NCBI RefSeq assembly: GCF_016545825.1
Contig: NC_052619.1
Span: 46,934,127 to 46,998,126 of the forward strand
Reading direction: 5' to 3'
DNA length: 64,000 nucleotides
From: Eucalyptus grandis
Lineage: Eukaryota; Streptophyta; Magnoliopsida; Myrtales; Myrtaceae
The notes under the pieces were generated by a model, which searched no databases, was not told the DNA's origin, and worked only from the letters and a program-made list of their open reading frames with translations. The translations under genes and the position numbers were made by a program. Shown piece by piece: positions 51,672 through 63,752 of this stretch (the stretch's first letter is position 1; each line of letters begins with the position of its first letter).

Positions 51672-53233
51672 CTAAAAGATGTAAATCCCCAGGTTGTATG
51701 GACCCGCTGCAATTGAAATGGTATCAGAGTGACATGTTATTAGGAAAAGTGAATGATAAGCGAACTGTGGCGACCCCAAATCGGATCGGGAGCCGTCAAG
51801 GGGTGCCACACTAGATCTGGCTTTTGATCTATTGTTCTGTGGGTTCCATCTAAGGTAGGTGATGGCTTGAGCTCTCGCCTCTTCTAGTATGGGTGTGGGA
51901 ATCGACTGTTGTCCTCGGAATACCATGTTGTTCCTCGCCTTCCACATGAACTAGAGGATTGTTGCGACTTCCTCTGCTGCAGTTGAGCTTTTGGCTGCTG
52001 TCCTTTGGGTTCGGCTATTGTCCTCAAAGAGATCCAATAACCACTTGTCTACTCTGGGGACGTTTTGCAGGTTGTTAAAACTCTTCAAAGCTTGGTCCGA
52101 CCATATTCCTCCTGTACAGCCGCATGAGAAGAGCAAGTGTTCAATCATCTCAGGGTACTTGGAGCAAAGCGGGCATATTGGGTCTAGTAAGACTCTTCTC
52201 TTGTAATTTTTTCACTTGTTGGTAGGGCGTCTTGACATATGCTCCAAAGGAAGATTCGTATTTTGGGGGGAGGGGGGGTTCGGATATTCCATACTTTCAT
52301 CCATAGTTGTCTTGGTGGCTGGAATGAGGTTGATGTTGTATTTGTAGCTACCTTGAAGAACTTGGATTGCTCATTGTTGTAGCCACTCTTAACTGTATAG
52401 CTTCCAGTTTTGTTTATTGTCCAGTATAGGGTGTACGCCTTGAGGGAGGGACTAATGGGGGTTGCTAATATCTCCTCAACAACTTTTTCCGAAAAGAGAT
52501 TCTGCAAAGTTTGCTCTTTCCACTTTCTTGTGTTAGCATTTATCAATTCTGCCACTTTGTGCGGCTCATGACCCCCAATTATGCTAGAGGGTAACCACTT
52601 GTCCTCTCAGATTTTTATAGTTTTGCCATCCCCTACTACCCATCTAACTTCCAGCTCAATAACTTCTCTCCCGGTTAAGATACTTTGCCAACCCCAAGAA
52701 GGTCGAAGTCCTCTTTTGGCTTTCCAAAATTCCCCATTCGGGAAGTATATGCCTCTAAGAATTTGACTCCACAGTGCTGAAGGATTCTGATGTAATCTCC
52801 AAGCTTGTTTACCCAACATGGCTCTATTTAAGGTTTGCAAATCTTTGAAGCCTAAGCCTCCTTCATCTTTCCGAAGTTTCATCACTTCCCATTTTTTCCA
52901 GTGCATTCTACTTTAGACATCGCTTTGTTTCCACCAAAATGATGCAACTCTCCTCTCTATAGCATTACAAATAGAATTTGGTATCTTGAATATCGACATG
53001 GCATATTGGAGAATAGCTTGCACTACACTCTTTATCAATATTTCTTTATCTGCTTTTGAGAGAAATATTTCTTTCCATCCTTCCATCTTCATATTAATTC
53101 TAGCCAAAATCCAAGTGAACATGTCTTTCTTGGACTGACCCAGTCGGATGGTATTCCAAGGTACTTCCCGGTCTTCTCTATAATCGGGACACGTAGTTCT
53201 TGAGCCATATTCCCCTTCAAATTCTATGGACAA
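51672..53233 (-). pseudogene. LINE reverse transcriptase C-terminal and zinc-binding remnant
   Basis: Minus-strand frames in order: FTWILARINMKMEGWKEIFL and SIFKIPNSICNAIER (53233-52913), then GGLGFKDLQTLNRAMLGKQ and SWGWQSILTGREVI (52906-52607), then PPPKIRIFLWSICQDALPT (within 52555-52184) and IEHLLFSCGCTGGIW (52148 downward). This is the series after the RT core in plant L1-type LINE ORF2, ending in the zf-RVT domain. Stops between the frames show it is dead. The part below 51811 belongs to the nested insertion. Confidence 0.8.
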
Positions 53234-53766
53234 CCACTATTGAAAGCAATTCTAGATTTATTTAAAAATCAATCATATGTTTGATTCCCATCAATTGTAC
53301 ACATTTTTTTTTCACAAAGATGTCTACACGGGTGAAACATCTAAAATTGACAATTAGGGAGTTTGGAGGGTGTTCCATATGTTTTTTGTTAACCAAGTTT
53401 CCATCCCTTCATCCCCCAATAATTAAGAAAAATGCATTACTAATTTTTTAAGCATATATGCTATGTGCAAGTTGTTTGATTATGTGTGAAAAAAAGAACG
53501 GTAAATGGAAGTCAAAAGAAGTGGGTAAGTAGTGGATAGTTACTTAGCAAATGATAAGTTGAAGACATGTCACACTACACTATTAAGCATCATTAGTTCC
53601 ATGCTGAAAGTAAACGTGGGAAGAAATATAAAGTGAGGACACAAGGAGTTTCAGTTATAAATTATAAGATAAGTACAAACTATTATGATATCATTTATGT
53701 CGGCCTTGAGCAAAGTCTAAGAGTGATTAGTGTAATTAGGTCACTCTAGTCCCTTACGAAGAAAGA

Positions 53767-54112
53767 TGAGGGATAATAGCCTAAATGGTCACTGAACTTA
53801 TAATTTGTGTAATATAATCCTTAAATTTTAACACAATGAGTAATGTCGTCCTAAACTTTAATTTGTTTAATATGATTCATGAATTATTAGTAAATGTTCA
53901 ACGTAATCCCTAAAACATATGAAAGTGTTTTAAAGTTCATAAACTATATCGAAATTAGACCAACATTTAAGAGCCACGTCGAATAAACTAAAAGTTCTAG
54001 AATCATATTGCTCATTAAACCATAATTCATGGATTACATTGATCAAATTACAAATTTAAGGACTACATTGCCTATTAAAGTTCTGAAATCATTTGCGTCA
54101 TTTTTTTCCTCA
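53767..54112. repeat. AT-rich inverted-repeat element, second copy
   Basis: Left part: aatggtcactgaactta, taatataatccttaaa, gtaatgtcgtcctaaacttt, then taatatgattcatgaattatt. The right part gives complements such as aatcatattgctcattaaac, ggactacattgcctattaaag, and ends atcatttgcgtcattttttt. Same family as 9458-9864. Confidence 0.5.
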
Positions 54113-54249
54113 AATTAAGTGTTTCAAGGGTTTTCTTAGCGTAGGACTTCTTAAAGCCACGTTAGTGGTCATATCGGTGTGCATATAAATTTCCAACTTT
54201 CTTCGCATGATGCATGATGAATGATTGAAATCTTTTTCTATCATTTCTT

Positions 54250-54535
54250 AAAGCAAAATAGATAAATGACACAAATAGATTATAAACTTTGATCTAATAT
54301 ATGATATGATCCTCAAACTCCAAATTTATTTAGTGCAGCCCATGAACTTAAGCATTGCATATAATATCGTCTATGAACTTTTAATTGTTTATTATGATCC
54401 CTAAACTTTCAGTACATATTCAATTTAGTCCACGGACTATAAGAAAATTTCAATGTTGGGCTACATTCAACCCATGTAAAGTCTAGGCATTACATTACAT
54501 ATTGGGTTAAAGTTCATGAATCATTTATGTCATTA
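54250..54535. repeat. AT-rich inverted-repeat element, third copy
   Basis: Contains aatgacacaaatagattataaactttga, then tatcgtctatgaactttt, ttatgatccctaaacttt and attcaatttagtcca, and ends with agttcatgaatcatttatgtcatt. It lies about 140 bp from the second copy. Borders are approximate. Confidence 0.45.
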
Positions 54536-54658
54536 TCTCAAAATGAATTAATTTTTTTAAAAAAAAAAAGTTAAAGAGTTTGCAATAATACGATTGATCA
54601 ATTGTAGTTGTAAAACTAGATGTTGTAACAGTCCATAAGGTGTTGGGTAAATATAATA

Positions 54659-54770
<112 letters not shown>

Positions 54771-55637
54771 TGTACGACATTCATTCTTTTCCTACATATT
54801 AGTTACTTTTTGAAAATTATCCCGCACAATTTTGATATGCCGAAATTTTAGATCACGTGCTTTCAAATGCATGAGTTACAAACACATCATAGTGCAAGAC
54901 CTCTCATACATCTCTCTCTCTCTCTCTAGCCAACCTTGCCGGGGGCTTATCGAGCCCGTTGCAACCTCGGATCATGGTTGACCATGGACCACGGATCAAG
55001 GTCATCAAAACATGTGTTGTGCGTGCACGCAAGCGCGCGCAAGGGCACTTAGAGAGAGCCCTCTAGAGAGAAAGGAGGCTAGGCAATGCTAAAAGCAACC
55101 CCCTGCTGCTCAGAGCAACGGAGGATAATGGCAAACTCAACTTGAGGTTCATAGGAGTATCAGGGTCCGTGACAAAAGACCCCTAACAAATGCAACTGGT
55201 GTTTGACAAATTTTTTAAAGAGCTTTTTTGAATATGCAATTGCATTTCCAAAAGCCCTCTAAAATCTTTTAGTTCAAGGAAGGTCCATAGAAGCTAAATT
55301 TTTTTTAGCAAAATCATTTTCAAGTGTAGTTTGTTTCAAACAACATTTAAACCAAAATTGCTTCTCAATACACTTTATTAAATACTATTTACATTTTTTT
55401 AACCTAAAACCCTTTTCATTTCTCTAAAAACTTTCTCCAAAAACCTAAACAAACACAGCTTAAATATGTGGGTGCTTTGAGGATCTTTTTCTATTAAGTG
55501 TATTTTAGTTAATTCACTTTCGCATAATAGCGCAAAGTAGTAATTTTAAAACATAAAGGATGCAAAATGATAAAGTTGTGAGCACTCCGACGCATTTTTG
55601 ATGTTTTTTGTACTTACTATTGGTAAACATGAAAGAG
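54771..55637. other. Intergenic, no supported gene
   Basis: AT-rich with a short (CT)n at 54910-54928 and a short cgcgcgc motif near 55035. No coding homology seen. Confidence 0.4.
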
Positions 55638-56319
55638 TCTAAGGCCTTGTTTGTTTTAATATGTTTCTATTTCCTGGAATACAAATTTTTGTTCTTTTAT
55701 TTCAGAAAACAAAAAAAGAACAGAAACACATTTGTTTATACTTTTGTTCCAGGGAAAAAAAAATCTATTTTTTTTGTTTTCGGGAACAAATTTGAAACAT
55801 AAATAAAAAGTAGAAAAAACTTATCTCTTGTTATTGGGAACAATTCCGAGAAACACTTTTTTTCCTCCTTTTTCTTTTTTCTTTGGCCGATCGCCGACCT
55901 CAACCATGATCGGCGATCGGCCATCAAGGGCTGGCGACCTCACCGAAGTGTCACCGGCCCTATGGTGAGGCCGACCTCACACCGGCCGGCAACCCTTGCC
56001 GTGGCTAGGTGAGGCCGCTAGCCCTTGTCGGCCGGTTGCCGCCATGGCCGAGGCCGGCAAGCGGCCAAAAGGAAGAAAAAAAGAAAACAAAAGGAAAACA
56101 AAATTTAAAACAAAATTTAAAAAATTTAAAAAAAAAACAAAAAATTATACAAGTTTACCAAACGTGTTTCTGTTCTTTTTCTATTCCAAAAACATAAATT
56201 TTATACGGTTACCAAACACGTTCTTTTGTTCAAAAATTGTTCCTCGGAACAGAAATAATTTTTCTATTTCTATTCCCTGAAACAATTTTTTAACAGAAAC
56301 GTTACCAAACGCGCCCTAA
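55638..56319. mobile_element. GC-core fold-back element, third family
   Basis: The left end reads aaggccttgtttg and the right end caaacgcgcccta, inverted with a few mismatches. Both arms hold ttctattcc and gttctttt/aaagaac motifs, with ggttaccaaacacg and gttaccaaacgcg in the right arm. The core at about 55880-56070 is GC-rich (cggccgatcgccgacctc and ggccggcaagcggcc type). The partial element at 13436-13835 has related arm sequence. No transposase; target duplication not resolved. Confidence 0.55.
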
Positions 56320-56889
56320 TTTGACCAAAATACTCATTTATGTTTGATTCCTGAAAACTTCTCGTTTATTTTTCGAAAATCGAAATTGGCCTATAAAAAT
56401 GCATTAGACATTGACAACGGCTTCTCAAAGAAAAGAAGACAAGTTGTTACAAGAAGAAAAGTCATGAACAATATTAACACGTAGAGTCTTTTCAGTTGTT
56501 TGGTTCCACATGGAATTATGAAGGATTGCCACACCATTTGGTCCCCGGTTCTGATGAATCATTTCCACGTGCCTAGCGTGTTTTCAACAGAATGGACCAG
56601 GAACAGTAATATGAAAAGGGGTTTTGAAAGTTGAATTGAGTTATAAATGCAACTATTGACATTACGATTTTCCTCGTTCTAAAAACTTTGTCAACGGAAT
56701 GATAATAGGCTAGGGGGGGAGTCCCACCTATGGTTGGCCCCTAATCTTTGCCAAATTTTTTGGGTTTAAAACCCCTATCTCAATTTGCCCGCCAGATTTA
56801 TTTTGCCTACTATAGGTGATTACATATGACTAAATTTTCATTTTTCAAGTATTATTCTACTGAAGTTATGGACAAAAATGCATGTTACT

Positions 56890-57285
56890 AATGTGTGAAG
56901 AAAAATACACCACAAATGTCATAACTTGTGTATGGTCATAACCTTTTTTTTTTATCACTCGAATGTCATGACTTCTTAAAAATATTCACTAAAATGTTGT
57001 AACTTTATATCGATTACTTAAGTGTCGTAACTTTAAAAAAAATGTTCACCCGAGTGTTTAAAACCTGATATGATATGACACTTGTGGTGAACTTTTTTAA
57101 AAAGTCATGATACTCAAAGTAACCGAATGAAAAATTATATGGCACTTAAGTAATCAAAAACAAATTTATGACACATTAAGTGATCGTTGTATGAAAGTCA
57201 TGGAACTCAAGTGATAAAAATAAAGTTATGACTCATCAAGTGAACGTTATACAAAAATTATGACATTTGTGTGTCCTTATTCTCT
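56890..57285. repeat. AT-rich fold-back repeat, another family
   Basis: The left arm has acaaatgtcataacttgtgt, cactcgaatgtcatgac and ttacttaagtgtcgtaact. The right arm has the complements tggcacttaagtaatc, gtcatggaactcaagtga and attatgacatttgtgtgt. The unit is nearly palindromic over about 390 bp. Confidence 0.5.
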
Positions 57286-58200
57286 AATGTGGATGGGCTC
57301 AGCCTACCCCTGCCTTTGAGCAAGCCCTGGTACGTAATTAAGCTCGAAAGTTTAGGCCCGTCTAACCTAGGAAAAGTCGTGCAAAATTTGAGCCTAAAAG
57401 GTGCGGACCTGTCCAATAATTAAATCTACTCCAAAAAAGTTACCTTCATCACGACATGAATTTGGTATCACTTTTTCTACGGCTGTGGTGTCAAGTTTCT
57501 ATCAACTCGATTAATCTTCAAGTCGAGCGTTTTTCTTTGACCTTATGCCTCACGCTCATTTCTTCCATTTAATCTTTTTCGAAACGTTGAATAGTTAGAC
57601 AAAATCTACCACTTTTTAAATTCAACTTGCAAAGAATATAGACGAAAGTGATGCTTGACTAAACATCATCCTCTAATATACCAACTAGCTAGGCCGAGAC
57701 ATGGATCGGTAACCCACTCTTTTTCTCCTCTTTTTTTTTTCCTGGAAAGTCTGAAAGCACCGACATGACGCTTCAACAAACGAACTAAACATTTCCTGAG
57801 AAAATCCGCACGAAAACGAGAGAATAGACCATGTACTAAGAAGGTTAAACCAATGACCAGGCAAGTTAGGGCATTTTGAGTTGACTTCTGTTGATTGGGT
57901 ATACTTGACACATTCCTCCTCGTTGGTTGCGTGGTCTCTATTTGGCTTTTGCCCCGTATTGACTACTGTCTGGAATTTGCTGAAGTTTTTCGCATGATCA
58001 TGTTGCACCCGGTCATATGGTTTGATAGTTGCCTAAACTCATTCTATTTAGAACAAATAAATTGTACTACATTGAAAAAATGGCGAAAATTCACATCAAT
58101 CGTGACATCCCCGGATTCTGCTATTGGAGACCGCTTCTAAAGATCTTTAAAAACATTAAAGCGGCGTATCAAGGGAGAAAGACCAAGACGGCTATCACAT
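57286..58200. other. Intergenic, no supported gene
   Basis: Open frames on both strands at 57666-58140 overlap and show no recognised domain. Confidence 0.4.
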
Positions 58201-58212
58201 TTTGACGGCAAA

Positions 58213-58666
58213 ATTGTCCAAAAAAGTCATAAATTTATTACACACTTTTGTTAATTCAGTCCTAAATTTTTCAATTTTACCAATTGAATCATAATATTTT
58301 CATGTTTTGCCAATTTAATCCATCCAGCTAATTTTGGTCAAAAACTGCTGACATGGATGCTAATTATCCTATATGGCACATCCGACGTAATGTAAAGAAT
58401 TTTTTATAATATTTTAATATTTTCAAAATTATTATTATTTTTATTTTTCTTTTCTAACCCTAGGCTAGCGAAGCTACCAAGCAACCCTCATTTGGTTTGG
58501 GCGAGAGCGATCTTGTCTCATTGGCCACAAGTAAGGGCCAGCAAACCTCGCCTTTTGGCTGACAAGGGTCACGGAGGGCTGACACCCTCACTTGTGGCTG
58601 CTCAAGGCAATGATGCCCTCGCCTAGACCAAGAGAGGGTTGAACTCTAACCTCACCGACCTAAGAG

Positions 58667-58698
<32 letters not shown>

Positions 58699-59149
58699 AA
58701 AGAACATAATAAATAAATAAATAAATAATTCAAAAAGAAATATTAATTTTTAAAAAATTTGTCCATTTTAGCACCATTTGTGCCATATAAGATGACTGAT
58801 CTCCACACCCGCAATGTCCAATCAAAATTGACTGGATAAACTCAGTTAACAAAATATGAAGAGATTTAGGACTCAATTAGTAAAATTGAAATCACTGCCC
58901 GCGGTGGCGCAGCTGGCTTTGGGCTCTCTCCCCCTCACGAAAGGGAGGAGTTCGAATTCCAGAGGTGTTGCATTTGTGCGACTCACCCGTGGCTGGGTCT
59001 GTGGTGGTGGCTCAGTCCACCCCGCGTTTACGCCGCCAGCTGCCGGCTGTACGGTGGTTCACGGGTCACCAAAAAAAAAAAATAGTAAAATTAAAAGGTT
59101 TAAAATTAAATTGATAAAAGTGTAATAGATTTAGGACTTTCAGAACAAT
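58213..59149. mobile_element. GC-core fold-back element interrupted by a SINE
   Basis: The left arm begins attgtccaaaaaagtc and contains attacacacttttgttaattcagtcctaaa, ttgccaatttaatcc and ctgacatgg. The right arm (after the core at 58455-58660) contains gtccaatcaaaattgactgg, gagatttaggactcaatt, ggtttaaaattaaattgataaaagtgtaat, and ends gactttcagaacaat. The layout and motifs match the family at 14095-15039. A poly-A stretch lies at about 58669-58693. The right arm was later split by the SINE at 58892-59082. Confidence 0.6.
58878..59096 (+). mobile_element. tRNA-derived SINE with 14-bp target duplication
   Basis: The SINE is 58892-59082 (191 bp), plus strand. Box A TGGCGCAGCTG (58905-58915) fits the pol III consensus exactly; the box B-like GTTCGAATTC is at about 58950-58959. 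A unique GC-rich body follows, then a poly-A tail at 59071-59082. Flanks are tagtaaaattgaaa (58878-58891) and tagtaaaattaaaa (59083-59096), a 14-bp duplication with one mismatch. The head is tRNA-related but is not an intact tRNA gene. Mobilisation by a LINE is the known route for such elements. Confidence 0.85.
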
Positions 59150-62100
59150 AGGCACATGTCAAATGGTGATTGGTGCTTGCAGTCTTTTTTATTTTTTATT
59201 TTTTATTTTCTTTAAGTTTTTTATTTTGCTTTAGACTGCCCTAAGTGAAGATAAGGCCCACTTTTTGTATCACTATGCTTTCTTTTTCTTTTTTTCCTAT
59301 TTTCTTTCAATTTGATTATGCTTTTAAAAAAAAAATCTCTATATTGCCCTGGGTAATGGCAAATTTACTTTTGGTTCTTCTTGTTTTCCATATATCGTTT
59401 GACATATAATCGTACTTAGTTATTTCGTATTTCCTAATTAATCTACTCATGCGTGTTTCGGGATCTTATATTTTATATATTTTGTACTTGTTTTGCAGTT
59501 AGTCTTCCCAAAATTTTGCAATAACAATTCAAGTTTGAACCAATCATTGCTTGTTTCTCGTATCTTGGTGGAAAGATATCGGTTGGAAGTTATTGACTAG
59601 TACACTTATTAATATTCTTCTGTTTTTTCTTCTTCTTAATCTTTGTTGACTTTTCTTAGGCCTCTCAATTTCTCCCTTTTCCTTGATTGTTTCCCATTTT
59701 AAAAAATAAAATAAAATTCCCACACTGTGTTTACCAGTAGCTGAACCAAAATGATCCCGTGTGCTATCGTATTTCAAGAAAATATTTACTTATTATATTT
59801 CTACCACAATCAAATATTATTTATATTGACATTTCTATGAAGAATTACACATAGTATATATATCAATACTTGCATGTTTTGCAAGTTTTAGGTAGTTTCC
59901 ATTACGTTTTAACTTTTTATAAAGGATGAGAGGCAGAAGATAAAATCACTCCAAATAGAACTCAAAGGAGCGATTTTCTCGAGCTTTCAAGCAAAAGTTG
60001 AAAAATAAAGGCATTTATTTATCTTTTAGAAATTTCATAAATTACATGGAGATATAGATGGCTAAATCTATTAACTCAAAAGTTTTGGGTATATTAATAT
60101 GAGTCTCGCGATTGGCCAAAAACAAGACAAACAAAAGTACTCCAAAATGGCTCTGGGGCTTAACTTATATACTTCATTGAACAAAATAGGTCTCTTAACT
60201 AGTCATAGCCTTTGACATCATATCATTCATTCAAGATAATTGTCTAAAAAGTCTTAAATCCGTTGTATGACAGCAATTGGTCAATTTAGCTACAAACATT
60301 TATTTGTGTCAATTTAGTCCTAGACCTTTTGAAGATTTGCCAATTTAGTCCCAAACATGCAATCTGGATATTTGGCTAAAATGACTATATTGGCATATTA
60401 TCAAAATATTTAAGACTAAATTGACAAATAATCACAATGTTTAGTACTAAATTGGTATAGTCGAAACGTTTAAGAGTAAATGGCATAATTAAGAGGTAAA
60501 AGATTGAAATGACCTCCATATAATAGGTCTATGACTTTTTGAATAATTTTCCCTCACTCATTCACGTAGCCAATCTTAGTAGTTACATTGGCATCATCTT
60601 AAATTGAAATTTATTGTCCTACCCTCCTCATATTCTCTAATTATTAATTATCATTTGTAATTGATTTTCATGACTTTGCACCGTCATCTTCAGCTACCCT
60701 AATCTGCCCAAGTCAACAACGGAAGAATTGTCCAATTAGGGTTCTGATTTCTGGAACTTCCATGATTGGATTGATCATGAGCTCCAGGTCAACGGAAACT
60801 GCACCTCTTCCTCCTTCTCTGTGTCTTTAAATTTAATTTATTTAGTAATGATTACTTGCTCCGTTTGATTTTACATTTTCCCCCTTATTTTCTCTAATTC
60901 GAGCAATATTTTTTTTCCCTCCTACCAACCAAACTCAGGAGTGCTTGACTCGGCCCTCCTTTCTTCCCAGCTTCATCTTTTTCACACGTGCACAGACAAG
61001 AGCAAGAGAAGCTTCTACTGGCAAGTAGGAGTTAATATATATCTCAAATTGACATCCCGATTAAAGACAGTTATTTCTAATGAGGAAAAGTAGAATTTTA
61101 AGCAAAATATATTATTTTTATTATTACTTTTTCGTAAAGCAAAAGCCTGCATGCCTTTAAATCGATAATGCAGGCTTAATGAGTCCCAGGCCCCTTCAAA
61201 AAGTCCTACCTGCTCTGCCGGGTGGTATAGATGTATATATATATATACAATTTGGGATAGCTTTTAGGCAATCAACTAAGCTTGTACTCCTGATTCGGTC
61301 AAAGACAAGACATTCATGCGAGAACCGAGGATTATATCGAACAAGAATTGAAACTAAAACCTCTCACTTATTGAAGTGCAAAGTCCCAATCGTTTGGCCA
61401 CCTCGAGCAATAACTTGGTTTGTTACTCTATGAACTTTTAACTTCAATTTCGTCCTTGGTATACTATAATGCCCGTCTTACAACTTAAAGTTGTTAAGTT
61501 GTTCCAATGATAACAAAATCGGTATTTGCCACATTAAGTTACTATTTGTATTGACAATACGTCTAATCACAGGCTTGGTAGTTTGCAAGCACGAGCCATA
61601 AGGGCATAATGATACTTTTAGACAGGCTTGAGCAAGGGCATTTAGTAAGAAGACTCTGGTCTAAAACTCAGCTCGGTTATACCAAAGTTAAGCCCCGCAT
61701 GCACTCAAAATTTAGATATGAAACTTTTACAATGACCAAGATTGGGCAAAAACTTAGGCGTAATTTCAAAGTATAGCTCGGCTCGAACCCTCCCAATGAC
61801 TACGTCTACTTGAAGGTGGTTTCACATTACTTTTCATTATTAGAATAAATTTTCTACTTGAACATATTTCACACGATGAGACATTTCCCTGAAGTGGTGG
61901 ATGTCAACCATTCTTCGTAAAATTTCTCCGAAATCTCGGGGTCGGTCGCTGAAGTGGTCGGAACGCGTCTTCCTCAAATGAAAGTCGCCCGTGGTGACTC
62001 GCAATCTTGATGGTTTTGTGTATGTGTGTGAGAAAGAGAGAGAGAGGGAGGGTGGACAACCAACAGAAAAGATAAAGAGACGCGGCATCGATGAATGAGA

Positions 62101-63640
62101 GCTGAATGAGGGTTGCCTCCAACGACGATGGCCGCGGTCCGACAATGGCGGCTCATGATGGATGGAGGAAGCTGGGAGCTATAGGGGATGCGGTGGCTTG
62201 GAAAGTTGGAAATGAATGCTAGGGTTTGTGTTGGGTGAGTCGACTGTTGGGATTGTGCTTTCCAAAAGGACGGAAATCTGGTCATCTCGGCAAATGGGAT
62301 TTATCCCGAGGATGGAAAGTAGCGTTTCTAAACAAAGGATAAACATAGGTATTGAGATCCATTGTGAGTAGTGCAATTAGTATTTTTTTTTTCCAATTTA
62401 AATGGTTTTTTTTCCTTCTTTTAAAGAAAATGCATTAGGATAATCTCCTGGAACTTTATCCATTTCTAAAAGTCTTCCTTTTCTTTTCTCTTTTTGTCTT
62501 ATTATTGTAGGAATGAGTCAAGGTTACGTTGTCCTTCACAGGCACTGACCATGATTAATCAATGGAATTAAAATACATACAGGCACACAACAGAAGCTAA
62601 ATTTCATTCACAAACACATCTTCATCAAACCAAACCTATTTACTTGGGCAAGCCAATTACTTTAATGCAAATGTCGTGCCGTTTTACCTATTCAATGCTA
62701 CTGAACGTGTCCTCTCCCTAATAAAATCCAGGTGCCGAATTATGTGACGGATGGTCAGTCCCTTGCAACTGGAGATTGCGGGTGATTATCTTATTAAAAC
62801 CCTACAACCACCATGATTTTCTATGATCGAACTTGAAAGCCTTGTAGATCACCAACCAGTTCTTTAATGAAAAAAAAAATATTCTAGGAGAGTCGAAGCC
62901 CGACACAACTTAACATGTCTTATGTCACTTTCTTTTGTTGATATTTTTCGAAAGGAACTCGTTACTAATGATAAATGAACTTATTGTTGACGTGAGTATA
63001 AGATGAAGATGCCAAGAATTAGTTCATCATGATCCTAGTTGTCTTAAACTTGTCCTTGTTGGAGCAGCCAACATTGAAGTTAGTAAATGCTACAAAATAG
63101 GCTAAAGTTGCCAAATTAGCTCTTAAACTAGTATGTCCCACTTTAGGGTAACTACTATAACATCTAATTATTTAGTTTTTCTTTCTTTCTTTTTTTGTGG
63201 GGGAGGGGAGGGGGTTGCAAAAAAAATGCAAAGAACCGCGTGTTTGGTCGAATCGCTTCATAAATTCAACGCAACCAATACTACCTGACTTCACCTACGT
63301 TTGCCTCCTCAACCATTTGCATGAAGAATTACTAAACAAAGGCCCATCCGAATTAAATAAATATAATGGTTGATTAGAGAGTGCCAAAGAAGTTTCCATC
63401 CCGCTTCCTTCATTCATTGAGTAGTCAAAATCACAGCGTAAAACCCCTCTGTACTCCAACATAACATTAACATATATAAGCACACATGACCTCACTGTTT
63501 AGATTTTTCTTTTGCAAATAGCTGAGAAAAGATTTCAACTGAGATTATAGTCAAGGGTTGTAGTCCGATTTATATATTCCATAAAATAATTTCGAAAATT
63601 GCGCCATCTTGCCTTCTTCGAAGATATGTCAATCCCCACG
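59150..63640. other. Intergenic, no supported gene
   Basis: AT-rich sequence. A core-less inverted repeat at about 60240-60550 (tcaatttagtcctagacctttt left; attgacaaataatcacaatgtttagtac right) belongs to the fold-back arm family. Minus-strand frames near 61840-62285 overlap in two phases and have no recognised domain. Poly-T and G-rich tracts lie near 62380 and 63200. Confidence 0.4.
60240..60550. repeat. Core-less fold-back repeat related to the 14-kb element
   Basis: The left half has aaaaagtcttaaatcc, ttgtgtcaatttagtcctagacctttt and tgccaatttagtcccaaac. The right half has gactaaattgacaaat, tagtactaaattggta and tatgactttttgaat. The arms are like those of 14095-15039 and 58213-59149, but no GC-rich core lies between them. 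Confidence 0.5.
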
Positions 63641-63645
63641 TTTCC

Positions 63646-63652
63646 TATAAAT
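63646..63652 (+). promoter_or_regulatory. TATA box of the LRX-like gene
   Basis: TATAAAT in cctataaatgcc, 101 bp upstream of the ATG at 63753; the spacing allows a leader of about 70 bp. Confidence 0.6.
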
Positions 63653-63752
63653 GCCAACTCACGCTCCCTAAATTCCAAATAACACCAATCAAGCCTCTGT
63701 CTTCATCTGTCAACTGTTCACGTCAATCTGATCTCTGATCATTTTCACCAGA

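Larger units (their letters stand above)
48084..51815. mobile_element. LTR-type insertion (probable solo LTR) nested in the LINE
   Basis: The element is 48089-51810 (3722 bp). It begins TGTGGCATCCC and ends GGGGTGCCACA, inverted at 10 of 11 positions, with 5-bp target duplications ctaga at 48084-48088 and 51811-51815. No gag or pol frame occurs. A tRNA-iMet-type primer-site lookalike TGGTATCAGAGT lies at 51719-51730, only about 80 bp from the right end. That position does not fit a normal LTR, so an internally collapsed element is an alternative to a solo LTR. It is younger than the LINE it splits. Confidence 0.75.
47476..53279 (-). mobile_element. 5'-truncated LINE retrotransposon with 14-bp target duplication
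   Basis: LINE in minus orientation at 47490-53265. Its poly-A tail appears as poly-T at 47490-47501. The flanks are aaatcgatcatatg (47476-47489) and aaatcaatcatatg (53266-53279), a 14-bp target duplication with one mismatch. The order on the minus strand is the C-terminal part of reverse transcriptase, the zinc-binding region, then RNase H. The endonuclease and RT catalytic core are absent, so the copy was truncated at insertion. A 3.7-kb element (48089-51810) splits it between the zinc region and RNase H; without it the LINE is about 2.05 kb. Confidence 0.85.

Noticed and set aside
58892..58965. Possible tRNA gene
   Set aside because: Box A and a box B-like motif are present, but acceptor and anticodon stems do not form; poly-A tail and target duplications mark a SINE.
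61840..62285. Minus-strand frames of about 100 codons with a hydrophobic run
   Set aside because: The hydrophobic run is encoded by a short ga/ct repeat; two phases are open across the same DNA and no family is recognised.
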